A stretch of 64,000 bases of DNA. Origin: Ruixingdingia sedimenti (GTDB lineage Bacteria > Pseudomonadota > Alphaproteobacteria > Rhodobacterales > Rhodobacteraceae). Position 1 is the stretch's first letter; each line of letters begins with the position of its first letter. This document shows, piece after piece, positions 34,283-42,964 of this stretch. The notes under the pieces were generated by a model. The model was not told the DNA's origin. It was given only the letters and a program-made list of their open reading frames with translations, and did not search any database. Location of the stretch: the NCBI RefSeq assembly GCF_031432425.1, contig NZ_JAVKPH010000008.1, positions 62,001 through 126,000 of the forward strand. Reading direction: 5' to 3'. The translations under genes and the position numbers were made by a program.

Positions 34283-35614
34283 TTAGGGCTTTTGATCATA
34301 TTTGTCCACCGCCGCCCCTTCGGCCGGCCCGTCCAGCAGCGCCAGCACCGCGTCCAGCGCGATCTCCAGCGGCGCCTGCTGTTCGGCCATCACCCGGGCC
34401 GCACCGGGCAGATGGGGCGCCCGCGCCGCCGGATCCTGCAACGCCAGCACCGCGCGGGCCAGCGCGGGGGCATCTTCCGTCAGGATCGCCGCATCCGCCG
34501 CCGCCAATGCGGCATAGCTTTCGGAAAACATGTCGACCTCGGGCCCATGCAGGATCACGGAACCGAGCGCCGCCGCCTCGAACGGGTTCTTGCCCGACAG
34601 GGGCTCGCCCTCCACCCGCAGGGAATGGCCGACGAAGGACACCGGCGACAGGCGGTACCACAGGCCCATTTCGCCGATCGTGTCGGCGATATAGACCTGC
34701 GTGTCGGGGCCGATCACCTCGCCCCGGCTGCGGCGGGCGACATGGGCAAAGGCGGCGCGGGCCAGGGCCTCGGTCCCGTCGGCATCGCGGGCATGGCGCG
34801 GCGCGATGATCAGCAGCAGGCGGGGCGCGCGCAGGCTGGCCTGCCGGTGCGCCTCGATCACCTGCGGTTCCTCCCGCCGTTCGGTGGCGGCGGCGAACCA
34901 CAGCGGCCGGTCGCCGATCGCCGCGGCAAGGGCGGCGCGTTCGGCGGGCGCATCGGGCAGGGGCGCGGCCGCGGCCTTGAGCACGCCCATCACCGCCACC
35001 CGGTCCGCCGGCGCGCCAAGCGCCACGAACCGGGGAACCGAGGCCGCGTCCTGCAACAGGATCCGCCGGAACCGCACCAGCAGCCAGCCATAGACCCGCG
35101 CCATGCGCATCCGCTGTTCGAACCGGCCTGCGGACAGGCGGGAATTGATCAGGATCGCGGGCACCCCCGCCCCCGTGGTTTCCAACATCCGCACCGGCCA
35201 GAGGTCGAATTCCGCGAACACCGCCGCCGCCGGTTTCCAGTGGCGCAGGAACCGCCGCATCGGCCCGGGCGCATCGACGGGGGCATATTGGTGGATCACC
35301 CGGGGCGGCAGGCCCACCCTGTCCCATGCCTCCACCGAGGTGCGGGTCGAGGTGGTCAGCAGCACCCATAGATCCGGCCGCGCCGCCACCAGCCGGTTCA
35401 GCAGCGCCAGCAGCGCCAGCGATTCGCCCACCGACAGCGCGTGGAACCAGATCACCGGACAGCCGGGCCGGGGCGCCATGCCGCGGCCGAACTTTTCCGC
35501 CATGCGGGCCGGATCCTCGCGCCCCCGCCGGGCACGGCGGTGCAGCGCCAGCCGCCACAGCGGTTCCGACACCCGCGCGAAGGCGAGATAGAGGGTCAGA
35601 AGCGGCGGCATCAT
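34283..35614 (-). CDS. waaA: 3-deoxy-D-manno-octulosonic acid (Kdo) transferase
   Basis: 443 residues with an N-terminal membrane-anchoring segment (MMPPLLTLYLAFARVS), the conserved WFHALSVGESLAL with the catalytic-region Glu, and the GT-B C-terminal segment GHSLRVEGEPLSGKNPFEAA. It transfers Kdo from CMP-Kdo to lipid IVA in LPS core synthesis at the inner membrane. It is preceded by glsB at a three-base spacing. The C-terminal extension after FSESYAALAAADAAIL is within normal length. Confidence 0.93.
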   Translation of the reverse strand: MMPPLLTLYLAFARVSEPLWRLALHRRARRGREDPARMAEKFGRGMAPRPGCPVIWFHALSVGESLALLALLNRLVAARPDLWVLLTTSTRTSVEAWDRVGLPPRVIHQYAPVDAPGPMRRFLRHWKPAAAVFAEFDLWPVRMLETTGAGVPAILINSRLSAGRFEQRMRMARVYGWLLVRFRRILLQDAASVPRFVALGAPADRVAVMGVLKAAAAPLPDAPAERAALAAAIGDRPLWFAAATERREEPQVIEAHRQASLRAPRLLLIIAPRHARDADGTEALARAAFAHVARRSRGEVIGPDTQVYIADTIGEMGLWYRLSPVSFVGHSLRVEGEPLSGKNPFEAAALGSVILHGPEVDMFSESYAALAAADAAILTEDAPALARAVLALQDPAARAPHLPGAARVMAEQQAPLEIALDAVLALLDGPAEGAAVDKYDQKP

Positions 35615-35617
35615 GCG

Positions 35618-35857
35618 TCAGATACGGCCCACATAGGTGCGCCACAGCCAGATCAGCGCCATGGCCCCCAGCACCGCACCCACGAACCCGGCCATCCATC
35701 CGGTCATCGTCAGCAGCACCCGCAGCAGCAACCCGCCCAGCAATGCGCCGAATACGCCGATGGCGATGGTGGTCAGCATATCGGCCTGAACCTTCATCAC
35801 CCGGGTGGCGATGAACCCGGCGGCGGCACCGACGATGATCAGCAAGACGATGGGCAT
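35618..35857 (-). CDS. GlsB/YeaQ/YmgE family small membrane protein
   Basis: 79 residues with three hydrophobic helices and the small-residue-rich repeats IVGAAAGFIATRVM, GVFGALLGGLLL and GAVLGAMALIWLW, characteristic of the transglycosylase-associated GlsB/YeaQ family. It is probably an inner-membrane stress protein of unknown biochemical role. It lies three bases upstream of waaA on the same strand. Confidence 0.88.
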   Translation of the reverse strand: MPIVLLIIVGAAAGFIATRVMKVQADMLTTIAIGVFGALLGGLLLRVLLTMTGWMAGFVGAVLGAMALIWLWRTYVGRI

Positions 35858-35934
35858 CGGCAGACTCCTGCAACGGCGCGCAGACTATGGGGGGAAAACG
35901 CCCGGCTGTGAAGCGGCTTGACGGGGGAAGAGAC

Positions 35935-35954
35935 GGGGGCGGATGCCCGCCCCC
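35935..35954. terminator. GC hairpin between fmt and glsB
   Basis: Perfect 8-bp stem GGGGGCGG / CCGCCCCC with loop ATGC. It is about 180 bases downstream of the fmt stop on the minus strand and 80 bases upstream of glsB. No T-run is seen. The rest of this 275-base gap shows no gene. Confidence 0.4.
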
Positions 35955-36132
35955 GATGGGGCCTCAGGCCGGATCCCGGAACCGCAACCCCTCCGCATGC
36001 GAACGCCCGAACAGATGATTCGATGACCACCTCTGCCCCGTATGTGCGATCCTTCCCCGGTCGGAGGGGGGAGGCGCGGGCCGAGCCTGCCGGAACGCTA
36101 GCGCAGCCAGGCCACCCAGGCAGGCGCGGGGG

Positions 36133-37029
36133 TCAGTCCAGCCGCGCGGGCAGGGTGAAGCCGCGCAGGAAATCTTCGGGCGGCATCGGCCGCTTGCCCT
36201 CGCGCTGCGCCAGCGTGATGTCCACCGCGCCGGTGCCGCAGGCGATGGTAAGGCCCCCCAACACCTGCCCCGGCGCACCCTGCCCGGGCACAAGGCGGGA
36301 CCGCAGCAGTTTCACCCGTTCCCCCCCGATCCCGCACCATGCGCCGGGAAAGGGCGACAGGCCCCGGATCAGCCGGTCCACCTCTGCCGCCGGGCGGGTC
36401 CAGTCCACGCGCGCCTCGGCCTTGTCGATCTTGGCGGCATAGGTGACGCCTTCCTCGGGCTGCGGTTCCGCCGCCAGATCGGGCAGCCCTGCCAGCGCCC
36501 GCAGGATCAGCCGCGCGCCCATGGCGGACAGCCGGTCGTGCAGGTCGGCGGTGGTGTCCTCCGCCCCGATCGGGGTCGCCTCGCGCAGCAGGACGGGGCC
36601 GGTGTCCAGCCCCGCCTCCATCCGCATGATGCAGACGCCGGTTTCCGCATCCCCCGCCATGATCGCCCGATGGATCGGCGCGGCGCCCCGCCAGCGCGGC
36701 AAAAGCGATGCATGGATGTTCAGGCAGCCCATCCGCGGCGCATCCAGCACCGGCTGCGGCAGGATCAGCCCATAGGCCACCACCACCGCCGCATCCGCCC
36801 GCAGATCGGCGAATGCCGCCTGTTCCGCCGCATCGCGCAGACGCGCGGGATGGCGCACGGGCAGGCCGAGCACCTCTGCCCGCGCATGGACCGCCGAAGG
36901 GCGCGGCTGCTTGCCCCGGCCCGCGGGGCGGGGGGGCTGGGTATAGACCGCCACGACTTCATGCGCCGCCGCCACCGCATCCAGCGCGGGCACCGAAAAC
37001 TCGGGCGTGCCCATGAAGATCACCCGCAT
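36133..37029 (-). CDS. fmt: Methionyl-tRNA formyltransferase
   Basis: 298 residues. The catalytic Asn-His-Asp set is visible: Asn and His in LNIHASLLPRWRGAAPI and Asp in MEAGLDTGPV. The C-terminal OB-like domain ends near HTLPARLD-type residues (GFTLPARLD). It formylates initiator Met-tRNA using 10-formyl-THF. It follows def3 with a one-base overlap, in the usual def-fmt order. The family normally spans 310-320 residues, so this is slightly short. Confidence 0.96.
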   Translation of the reverse strand: MRVIFMGTPEFSVPALDAVAAAHEVVAVYTQPPRPAGRGKQPRPSAVHARAEVLGLPVRHPARLRDAAEQAAFADLRADAAVVVAYGLILPQPVLDAPRMGCLNIHASLLPRWRGAAPIHRAIMAGDAETGVCIMRMEAGLDTGPVLLREATPIGAEDTTADLHDRLSAMGARLILRALAGLPDLAAEPQPEEGVTYAAKIDKAEARVDWTRPAAEVDRLIRGLSPFPGAWCGIGGERVKLLRSRLVPGQGAPGQVLGGLTIACGTGAVDITLAQREGKRPMPPEDFLRGFTLPARLD

Positions 37030-37526
37030 CAGCGCCTCCGCAGCTTTTCGGCCCGCGCGATCAGCATCTTGCGCTTGAGCGGGCTGAGCCGGTCGAAATA
37101 CATCCGCCCGTCCAGATGGTCGATCTGGTGTTGGACCGAGGTGGCCCAGAGATGCACGAAATCGCGCTCCTCCACCGCGCCCTTCTCGTTCAGGAACCGT
37201 ACCGTCACCGCCCGGGGGCGCGAAATCACCGCCGATACCCCGGGCAGGTTGGGCGATGCCTCGTCATGGTCCCGCAACTGGCCCGAGGCATGCAGGATCA
37301 CCGGGTTCGCCAGCCGGACCGCCTGCCCGCGCGCGTCGGAACAATCGACGACCGCCAGCCGCAGCATCACCCCCACCTGCGGCCCCGCCAGCCCCACGCC
37401 GGGCATGGCGTCCATGGTTTCCACCATGTCGTCCCAGATGGCGCGGATGTCATCGGTGATCGCCTCCACCGGCGCGGCGGGAGTGCGCAGGCGGCGGTCG
37501 GGCCAGGGCAGGAAGGGGCGGATCAT
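37029..37526 (-). CDS. Peptide deformylase-like protein with degenerate active site
   Basis: 165 residues aligning along the full deformylase fold (GVGLAGPQ, LPGVSAVISRP, HQIDHLDGR). Two metal/catalytic positions differ: the EGCLS motif is EASPN (the Cys ligand is Ser91) and the HExxH motif is HQIDH (the catalytic Glu is Gln134). The protein probably cannot deformylate normally. It may be a regulatory or binding paralogue. It overlaps def2 by four bases and fmt by one, and reads open throughout, so it is not a decayed frame. Confidence 0.9.
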   Translation of the reverse strand: MIRPFLPWPDRRLRTPAAPVEAITDDIRAIWDDMVETMDAMPGVGLAGPQVGVMLRLAVVDCSDARGQAVRLANPVILHASGQLRDHDEASPNLPGVSAVISRPRAVTVRFLNEKGAVEERDFVHLWATSVQHQIDHLDGRMYFDRLSPLKRKMLIARAEKLRRR

Positions 37527-38029
37527 CGGGCCTCCAATGCAGCCAGAACGGGCGCGGCGGCGGCGCGCGCCGCCCTGTCCATCAGGTCGATGCAGAGCCG
37601 GCCGTCAAGGTGATCGAGCTCATGCTGCGCGCAGGTGGCGGCGATGCCGGCCAGCCGCTCGCTGCGCCGGATGCCGTCGAGCCCGGTCCAGCACAGCGTC
37701 ACCTCAGCCGGGCGCGTGACCGGCGCGGGGACGCCGGGGATGGACAGGCACCCCTCCTCGCAGGTCGCGGTGGCGTCCGAGGGGTCGAGGATTTCCGGGT
37801 CGATGCAGATGCGCGGCGCGGGCGGGCCCGTGCGCCAGTCCGGATCCATCACGAACAGCCGCAGCATGACCCCCACCTGCGGCGCGGCAAGGCCCCGGCC
37901 CGGGGCGGCATACATCGTCTCCAGCATATCCGCCGCCAGTTGCCGCACGGCGGCATCCACCGCCCCCACCGGCAGGCAGGGCCGGCGCAGGCGCGGGTCG
38001 GGATAGGTCAGGATCTGCAAAACCGCCAT
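37523..38029 (-). CDS. def: Peptide deformylase paralogue with intact catalytic motifs
   Basis: 168 residues. GRGLAAPQ (motif 1, with an unusual Arg in place of Ile/Val), EGCLSIPG (Cys94) and HELDH (His136, Glu137, His140) are all present, so the metal site is complete. It removes the formyl group from nascent Met. It lies after the repeat-containing 263-base gap downstream of another deformylase gene, and overlaps the degenerate third copy. Its C-terminus is Ala-rich and short of the basic tail seen in the 38293-38817 copy. Confidence 0.92.
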   Translation of the reverse strand: MAVLQILTYPDPRLRRPCLPVGAVDAAVRQLAADMLETMYAAPGRGLAAPQVGVMLRLFVMDPDWRTGPPAPRICIDPEILDPSDATATCEEGCLSIPGVPAPVTRPAEVTLCWTGLDGIRRSERLAGIAATCAQHELDHLDGRLCIDLMDRAARAAAAPVLAALEAR

Positions 38030-38097
38030 GCCCGCCGCTTACCATCCCCCGCCACAGCCGTCCACACGCCCCGGCGCCATGCCCGGCGGCGATGACA

Positions 38098-38214
38098 GCG
38101 CCGGGGGCCAGCCCCCGGACCCCCGGGATATTTATGGACAGAAAATGAGGAAGGCCGGGCATCCAAACCCGCTCCTGTTCATTTTCTGTCCCCAAATATC
38201 CCCGCCGGAGGCCC
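38098..38214. repeat. Intergenic repeat copy 4, inverted pair
   Basis: GGGGGCCAGCCCCCGG palindrome and GGGATATTT core, then GGACAGAAAATGA (38136-38148). A reversed copy TCATTTTCTGTCC (38179-38191) follows, with AAATATCCC and a GCCGGAGGC flank. Here the two copies stand between two genes read in the same direction (deformylase genes), so the element is not restricted to convergent gaps. Confidence 0.75.
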
Positions 38215-38292
38215 CCGCACCATCCACCCGCACTGCCGCTGGGCGGATACCGCCGCCGCCGGGACAGGCTGCGGGCCGGGCCGCGCCCCGGC

Positions 38293-38817
38293 TCAGGTCC
38301 CGCCCCGCGCGCGGTCGCGTTTGAGCTTTTCCATCCGCCGCGTGATCATCTGCCGCTTGATCGGCCCGAGGTAGTCGATGAAAAGCTTTCCATCCAGATG
38401 GTCGATCTCGTGCTGCACGCAGGTCGCCCAGAGGCCGGTGAACTCTTCCTCCTGCGCCGCACCGTCCAGCCCGGTCCAGCGCACGCGCACCATGGCGGGG
38501 CGCGTGACCTCGGCATATTGGTCGGGGATCGACAGGCAGCCTTCCTCGTAGACGTTCGTTTCCTCCGACCGCCAGGTGATCTCGGGGTTGATCAGCACCA
38601 TCGGGCGCGGCGCGGCCTCGGGGTCCTTCACGCAGTCCATGACCAGAAGCCGCTTCATCACCCCCACCTGCGGCGCGGCGAGGCCGACGCCGGGGGCGTC
38701 GTACATGGTTTCCAGCATGTCCTCGGCCAGGCGGCCGATTTCCGCCCCGATGTCGGCAACGGGGGCGCAGAGCTTCTTGAGCCGGGGGTCGGGATGGATC
38801 AGGATCGGGCGCAGCAT
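38293..38817 (-). CDS. def: Peptide deformylase (canonical copy)
   Basis: 174 residues with all three deformylase motifs: GVGLAAPQ (43-50), EGCLSIPD (Cys94) and HEIDH (His136, Glu137, His140). The basic C-terminal helix (KRQMITRRMEKLKRDRARGGT) is typical of the main bacterial type-I enzyme. It removes N-formyl from nascent proteins. It heads the def-def-def-fmt block, separated from the second copy by the repeat element. The 5' side faces the PatB-like gene. Confidence 0.96.
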   Translation of the reverse strand: MLRPILIHPDPRLKKLCAPVADIGAEIGRLAEDMLETMYDAPGVGLAAPQVGVMKRLLVMDCVKDPEAAPRPMVLINPEITWRSEETNVYEEGCLSIPDQYAEVTRPAMVRVRWTGLDGAAQEEEFTGLWATCVQHEIDHLDGKLFIDYLGPIKRQMITRRMEKLKRDRARGGT

Positions 38818-38948
38818 GGCCCCGATTTAGGCGAAGCCCCCGGGCCGCGCAATGCCGCCTTTGCGGTTGCGCGCGGTTGTTCCATGCGAACGGCATCTTG
38901 CGCCCCGGGGGCCGGGGAAACACCCCGGGCGCGACCAGAGGAGAAGGC

Positions 38949-40127
38949 ATGAATTTCGACGAAATCATTGATCGCCGCGGGACGCATTGCCAGAAGTGGG
39001 ACATGCTCGACCATTACTACCCCGCGACCGCGGGGCGGGGGCTGGCGATGTGGGTGGCCGACATGGATTTCCGCCCGCCCGCCCGCGTCCAGCAGGCGGT
39101 GGAGAAAATGGCCGGCCACGGCGTCTACGGCTATTTCGGCGACGACCGCGACTACAAGGCCGCGATCCGCTGGTGGATGGCGGCGCGCCACGGCTGGCAG
39201 GTCGAGGACGAGGCGATCTTCACCACCCACGGGCTGGTGAACGGCACCGGCATGTGCATCGACGCCTTCACCGCGCCGGGTGACGGGGTGGTGCTGATGA
39301 CGCCGGTCTATCACGCCTTCGCTCGCGTCACCCGCGCCGCCGGGCGCGAGGTGATCGAATGCCCGCTGGCACTGCGCGATGGCCGGTATGAAATGGATTT
39401 CGACGCCTGGGACGGGCTGGTGGCGGCGCAAGGACGGGCGCGGATGCTGATCCTCTGTTCGCCCCACAACCCCGGCGGGCGGGTCTGGACGGCGGGCGAG
39501 TTGCGCGGCGTGGCCGATTTCTGCCGCCGCCACGGGCTGATCCTGGTGTCGGACGAGATCCACCACGATCTGGTCTATCCCGGCCAGCGCCATATCCCCA
39601 TGCCGCTGGCCGCGCCCGACATGCTCGACCGGCTGGTGATGATGACGGCGACGACCAAGACCTTCAACATCGCCGGCGCCCATACCGGCAATGTCATCAT
39701 CCCCGACCCCGGCCTGCGCGCGGCTTTCGCGGCGCGGATGATGGCGCTTGGCATTTCCGGCAATGCCTTCGGGCAGGTCATGGCCACCGCCGCCTATTCG
39801 CCCGAGGGCGCGGACTGGGTGGATGCGCTGATGGTCTATCTCGCCGGCAACCGCGACCTGTTCGACGAAGGGTTGCGCGCGATCCCGGGCCTTGCGCCGA
39901 TGCGGCTGGAGGCGACCTACCTCGCCTGGGTGGATTTCGACGCCACCGGCATGGGCGCCGAGGAATTCACCGCCCGCGTGGAACGCGACGCCGCGATTGC
40001 CGCCAACCACGGCCCCACCTTCGGCAAGGGGGGCGAAAGCTTTCTGCGCTTCAACCTCGCCACCCCCCGCGCAAGGGTGGCCGAGGCGGTGGAGCGTCTG
40101 CAAAACGCCTTCGCCGACCTGCAATAA
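38949..40127 (+). CDS. MalY/PatB family PLP-dependent cysteine-S-conjugate beta-lyase
   Basis: 392 residues from the ATG at 38949, preceded by GAGGAGAAGGC. The N-terminal DRRGTHCQKWDML and the PLP-lysine region MMTATTKTFNIAGAHTGN fit the MalY/PatB cystathionine beta-lyase-like group of class I/II aminotransferases. Expected activity is C-S bond cleavage giving pyruvate, ammonia and a thiol or sulfide. It is divergent from the deformylase genes and followed by a small unknown gene on the other strand. Confidence 0.92.
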   Translation: MNFDEIIDRRGTHCQKWDMLDHYYPATAGRGLAMWVADMDFRPPARVQQAVEKMAGHGVYGYFGDDRDYKAAIRWWMAARHGWQVEDEAIFTTHGLVNGTGMCIDAFTAPGDGVVLMTPVYHAFARVTRAAGREVIECPLALRDGRYEMDFDAWDGLVAAQGRARMLILCSPHNPGGRVWTAGELRGVADFCRRHGLILVSDEIHHDLVYPGQRHIPMPLAAPDMLDRLVMMTATTKTFNIAGAHTGNVIIPDPGLRAAFAARMMALGISGNAFGQVMATAAYSPEGADWVDALMVYLAGNRDLFDEGLRAIPGLAPMRLEATYLAWVDFDATGMGAEEFTARVERDAAIAANHGPTFGKGGESFLRFNLATPRARVAEAVERLQNAFADLQ

Positions 40128-40166
40128 CCGACACGGCGGGGCGGGATCCGCCCCGCCCTTCGCCGG

Positions 40167-40529
40167 TCACAACCGGGGCAGCAGCGACAGTAGTTTGCGC
40201 GGCGGGGACTCGCCGCGCCAGTAATCCGCCGCCGGGGCATCCGCCGCGGCGGTCGCGCGCTTGAAGGTGCAGATCAGCTCGCCCGCCTCGATCTCGCTCG
40301 CCACGATCAGGCAGGTCAGCAGCAGGTTCGGCCCCTCATGCACCTCGACGAAGCCGCGCAGCCGTTGCGGCACGCGCGCGGCGTCCAGCGAAAAGCCGTC
40401 GTGCCACAGCCGCAGGATGGGAAACACCGCCCCGCCCACTTGCAAGCGCAGCCGCTTGCCCCCCGCCCGTTCAAGGCGGCGCGCGCGGGCAAAGCCCTCG
40501 GCGATCTCCGGCGGCAGATGTTCCAGCAT
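40167..40529 (-). CDS. Conserved small hypothetical protein
   Basis: 120 residues from the ATG at 40527-40529, preceded by GGGGGGCACC; a longer in-frame start adds 16 glycine/proline-rich residues and is unlikely. The pattern of short strands (KRLRLQVGGAVFPILRLWHDGFSLD, RGFVEVHEG, LLTCLIVASE, GELICTFKRAT) recalls PilZ-like beta-barrels, but the RxxxR/DxSxxG cyclic-di-GMP motif is not clearly present. Cytoplasmic. It is convergent with the PatB-like gene. Function unassigned. Confidence 0.7.
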   Translation of the reverse strand: MLEHLPPEIAEGFARARRLERAGGKRLRLQVGGAVFPILRLWHDGFSLDAARVPQRLRGFVEVHEGPNLLLTCLIVASEIEAGELICTFKRATAAADAPAADYWRGESPPRKLLSLLPRL

Positions 40530-40748
40530 GGTGCCCCCCCCCGGCCCGGGCATTCCCGGGCCCCTGACGATTCCCACCCATCATACCGCGAATTCACGAC
40601 AATTGCGCATCGCACCGCGCAATGCGCGGGGGCGTGGCGCGGCGGCTACAGCCGGATGTGCGGCAGCGCAGGGAACATGCGCGCGCGCCAAGGGTTGCAC
40701 CAGATCGCGTGGCCGCTATCTCGGGCAGGGAAACAAGGAGGCGCGGCC

Positions 40749-41735
40749 ATGGGGCAACTGGTCAACGGGATCTGGGATCCGTCCTGGTACGACACCAAAA
40801 GCACCGGCGGGCGGTTCGAGCGCACGGTGACGCGGTTCCGCAACTGGATCACCCCCGACGGCGCGCCGGGGCCCTCCGGCACCGGCGGGTTCGCCGCCGA
40901 ATCGGGGCGCTATCACCTCTATGTCTCTTACGCCTGCCCATGGGCGCACCGCACGCTGATCTTCCGCGCGCTGAAGGGGCTGGCGCCGCATATCGGCGTG
41001 TCTGTCGTCCATCCCGACATGCTGGCCGATGGCTGGACCTTCGCCGGCGATTTCCCCGGCGCGACGGGCGACCGGCTGCACGGCCTGCCCTTCCTGCGCG
41101 ACCTTTATACCCGCGCGGTCCCCGATGTGTCGGGCCGCGTCACGGTGCCGGTGCTGTGGGATACGGCGAGCGGCGCCATCGTGTCGAACGAAAGTTCGGA
41201 AATCATCCGCATGTTCAATTCGGCCTTCGACGGGCTGACCGGCAACACCGCCGATTTCTGGCCCGAACCTTTGCGCGCGGCGATCGAGGCGGTGAACGAC
41301 CGCATCTATCCGGGCTTCAACAACGGCGTCTACCGCGCCGGTTTCGCCACCACGCAGGACGCCTACGACACCGCGGTGCAGGAGGTCTTCGATACCCTCG
41401 ACTGGCTGGAGGATCTTCTGACCCGCCAGCCCTTCCTTGCGGGGGAGCGGGTGACAGAGGCGGACTGGCGGCTTTTCACCACGCTGGTGCGGTTCGACAT
41501 GGTGTATCACCTGCATTTCAAGTGCAACCGCAGGCGGCTGATCGACTATCCGGCGCTTTGGGCCTATACGCGGCAGCTTTACCAATGGCCCGGCGTGGCG
41601 GCGACGGTGAAGATGGACCATATTGTGCGCCACTATCACTACAGCCACGACACGATAAACCCGAACCGGATCATCCCCATCAACCCGGTGCTGGACTTCA
41701 CGGCCCCCCATGGCCGCCCCGCCCCGCGGGGCTGA
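40749..41735 (+). CDS. Glutathionyl-hydroquinone reductase (GST Xi class)
   Basis: 328 residues. The thioredoxin-like domain has the catalytic Cys63 in SYACPWAHR. The helical C-terminal domain contains YHLHFKCNRRRL and the Tyr/His-rich IVRHYHYSHDTINPNRI end typical of YqjG/PcpF-type enzymes. It reduces glutathionyl-hydroquinones. The ATG is preceded by AGGAGG. The 219 bases upstream contain no gene and presumably its promoter. It is followed 56 bases later by a lytic transglycosylase. Confidence 0.94.
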   Translation: MGQLVNGIWDPSWYDTKSTGGRFERTVTRFRNWITPDGAPGPSGTGGFAAESGRYHLYVSYACPWAHRTLIFRALKGLAPHIGVSVVHPDMLADGWTFAGDFPGATGDRLHGLPFLRDLYTRAVPDVSGRVTVPVLWDTASGAIVSNESSEIIRMFNSAFDGLTGNTADFWPEPLRAAIEAVNDRIYPGFNNGVYRAGFATTQDAYDTAVQEVFDTLDWLEDLLTRQPFLAGERVTEADWRLFTTLVRFDMVYHLHFKCNRRRLIDYPALWAYTRQLYQWPGVAATVKMDHIVRHYHYSHDTINPNRIIPINPVLDFTAPHGRPAPRG

Positions 41736-41791
41736 GCGGTTGCCACAGGCGGGCGGGGTGCTAATCTGCGCGGGAATTTCAGGAGTTTCCG

Positions 41792-42964
41792 ATGCGTTTG
41801 CCCCTTGCCCTCGCCTTCGCCCTTCTGGCCCTTCCCGCGCGGGCGGATGTGCCCTGCGGCGGCCCCTTCCCCGCCTTCATCGCGGGGCTGAAGGCAGAGG
41901 CCGTGGCGCAGGGCCATGACCGGGCCAGGGCCGACGCCTTCTTCCGCACCGCCGCGCAGGATCCGGCGGTGATCCGTGCCGACCGCGCGCAGGGCGTGTT
42001 CCGCAAGACCTTCACCGAATTCGCGCGCAGCCTGATCAGCCAGAACCGCGTCACCACCGCCGCCGCCAAGTCGCGCCAGCATGACGCGCTGTTCACCCGT
42101 GCCGCGCGCGACTACGGCGTGCCGCGCGGGATCCTGCTGGCCTTCTGGGCGTTCGAGACCGATTTCGGCGCGGTGCAGGGCGATTACAACACCCTGAACG
42201 CGCTGGTGACGCTGGCCCATGACTGCCGCCGCCCGGGCCTCTTCCGCCCGCAGGTGCTGGCCGCGCTGGCGCTGTGGGAACGCGGCCAGTTCGACCCCGC
42301 GCGCACCACCGGGGCATGGGCGGGCGAAATCGGGATGGTGCAGATGCTGCCCGCCGACATCCTCGCCCGCGGGGTGGATGGTGACGGCGACGGCAAGGTG
42401 CTGCTGAAAACCTCGGTTGCGGATGCGATCCTGTCGGGCGCGCGGATGCTGCGCGATCTGGGCTGGCGACCGGGCGAGCCGTGGTTGCAGGAAGTCACCG
42501 TGCCCCCCGATCTCGACTGGTCGCTGTCGGGTATCGACAAGGCCCCGCGCACCGCGGACTGGGCCCGGCGCGGGGTGAAGCCCCGCCACGGCCACCTGCC
42601 CGAGGGCGGGTTGCCCGCATCCCTGCTGTTGCCGCAGGGCAGGAAGGGGCCGGCGTTCCTCGTCTATCCGAACTTCCATGTGCTGTTCGAATGGAACAAG
42701 AGCTTCGTCTATGTCACCACCGCCGCCTATTTCGCCGCCCGTATCGAGGGCGCGCCGGTGTTCGACGCAGGCGCCCCCGACCCGGCGTTGGGTGCCGACC
42801 AGATGAAGGCGCTGCAAACGAAACTCCGGGCGCGGGGCCATGACGTGGGGGCGGTGGACGGCATCCTCGGCGCGATGACGCGGGTGGCGGTGCAGAAGGA
42901 ACAGATGCGTCTCGGCCTGCCCGCCGACGCCTGGCCCACGCGCGCGCTGCTGGACGCGCTCTGA
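41792..42964 (+). CDS. Lytic murein transglycosylase (MltB-like, SLT family 3) with peptidoglycan-binding domain
   Basis: 390 residues with a signal peptide (MRLPLALAFALLALPARAD). The catalytic Glu is in LLAFWAFETDFGAVQGDYNT, followed by GEIGMVQMLPADILARG, the GMxQF-type motif. A C-terminal peptidoglycan-binding domain 1 spans about 330-390 (KALQTKLRARGHDVGAVDG). It cleaves the glycan between MurNAc and GlcNAc to 1,6-anhydro ends in the periplasm. Its stop overlaps the next gene's ATG by one base. Confidence 0.93.
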   Translation: MRLPLALAFALLALPARADVPCGGPFPAFIAGLKAEAVAQGHDRARADAFFRTAAQDPAVIRADRAQGVFRKTFTEFARSLISQNRVTTAAAKSRQHDALFTRAARDYGVPRGILLAFWAFETDFGAVQGDYNTLNALVTLAHDCRRPGLFRPQVLAALALWERGQFDPARTTGAWAGEIGMVQMLPADILARGVDGDGDGKVLLKTSVADAILSGARMLRDLGWRPGEPWLQEVTVPPDLDWSLSGIDKAPRTADWARRGVKPRHGHLPEGGLPASLLLPQGRKGPAFLVYPNFHVLFEWNKSFVYVTTAAYFAARIEGAPVFDAGAPDPALGADQMKALQTKLRARGHDVGAVDGILGAMTRVAVQKEQMRLGLPADAWPTRALLDAL

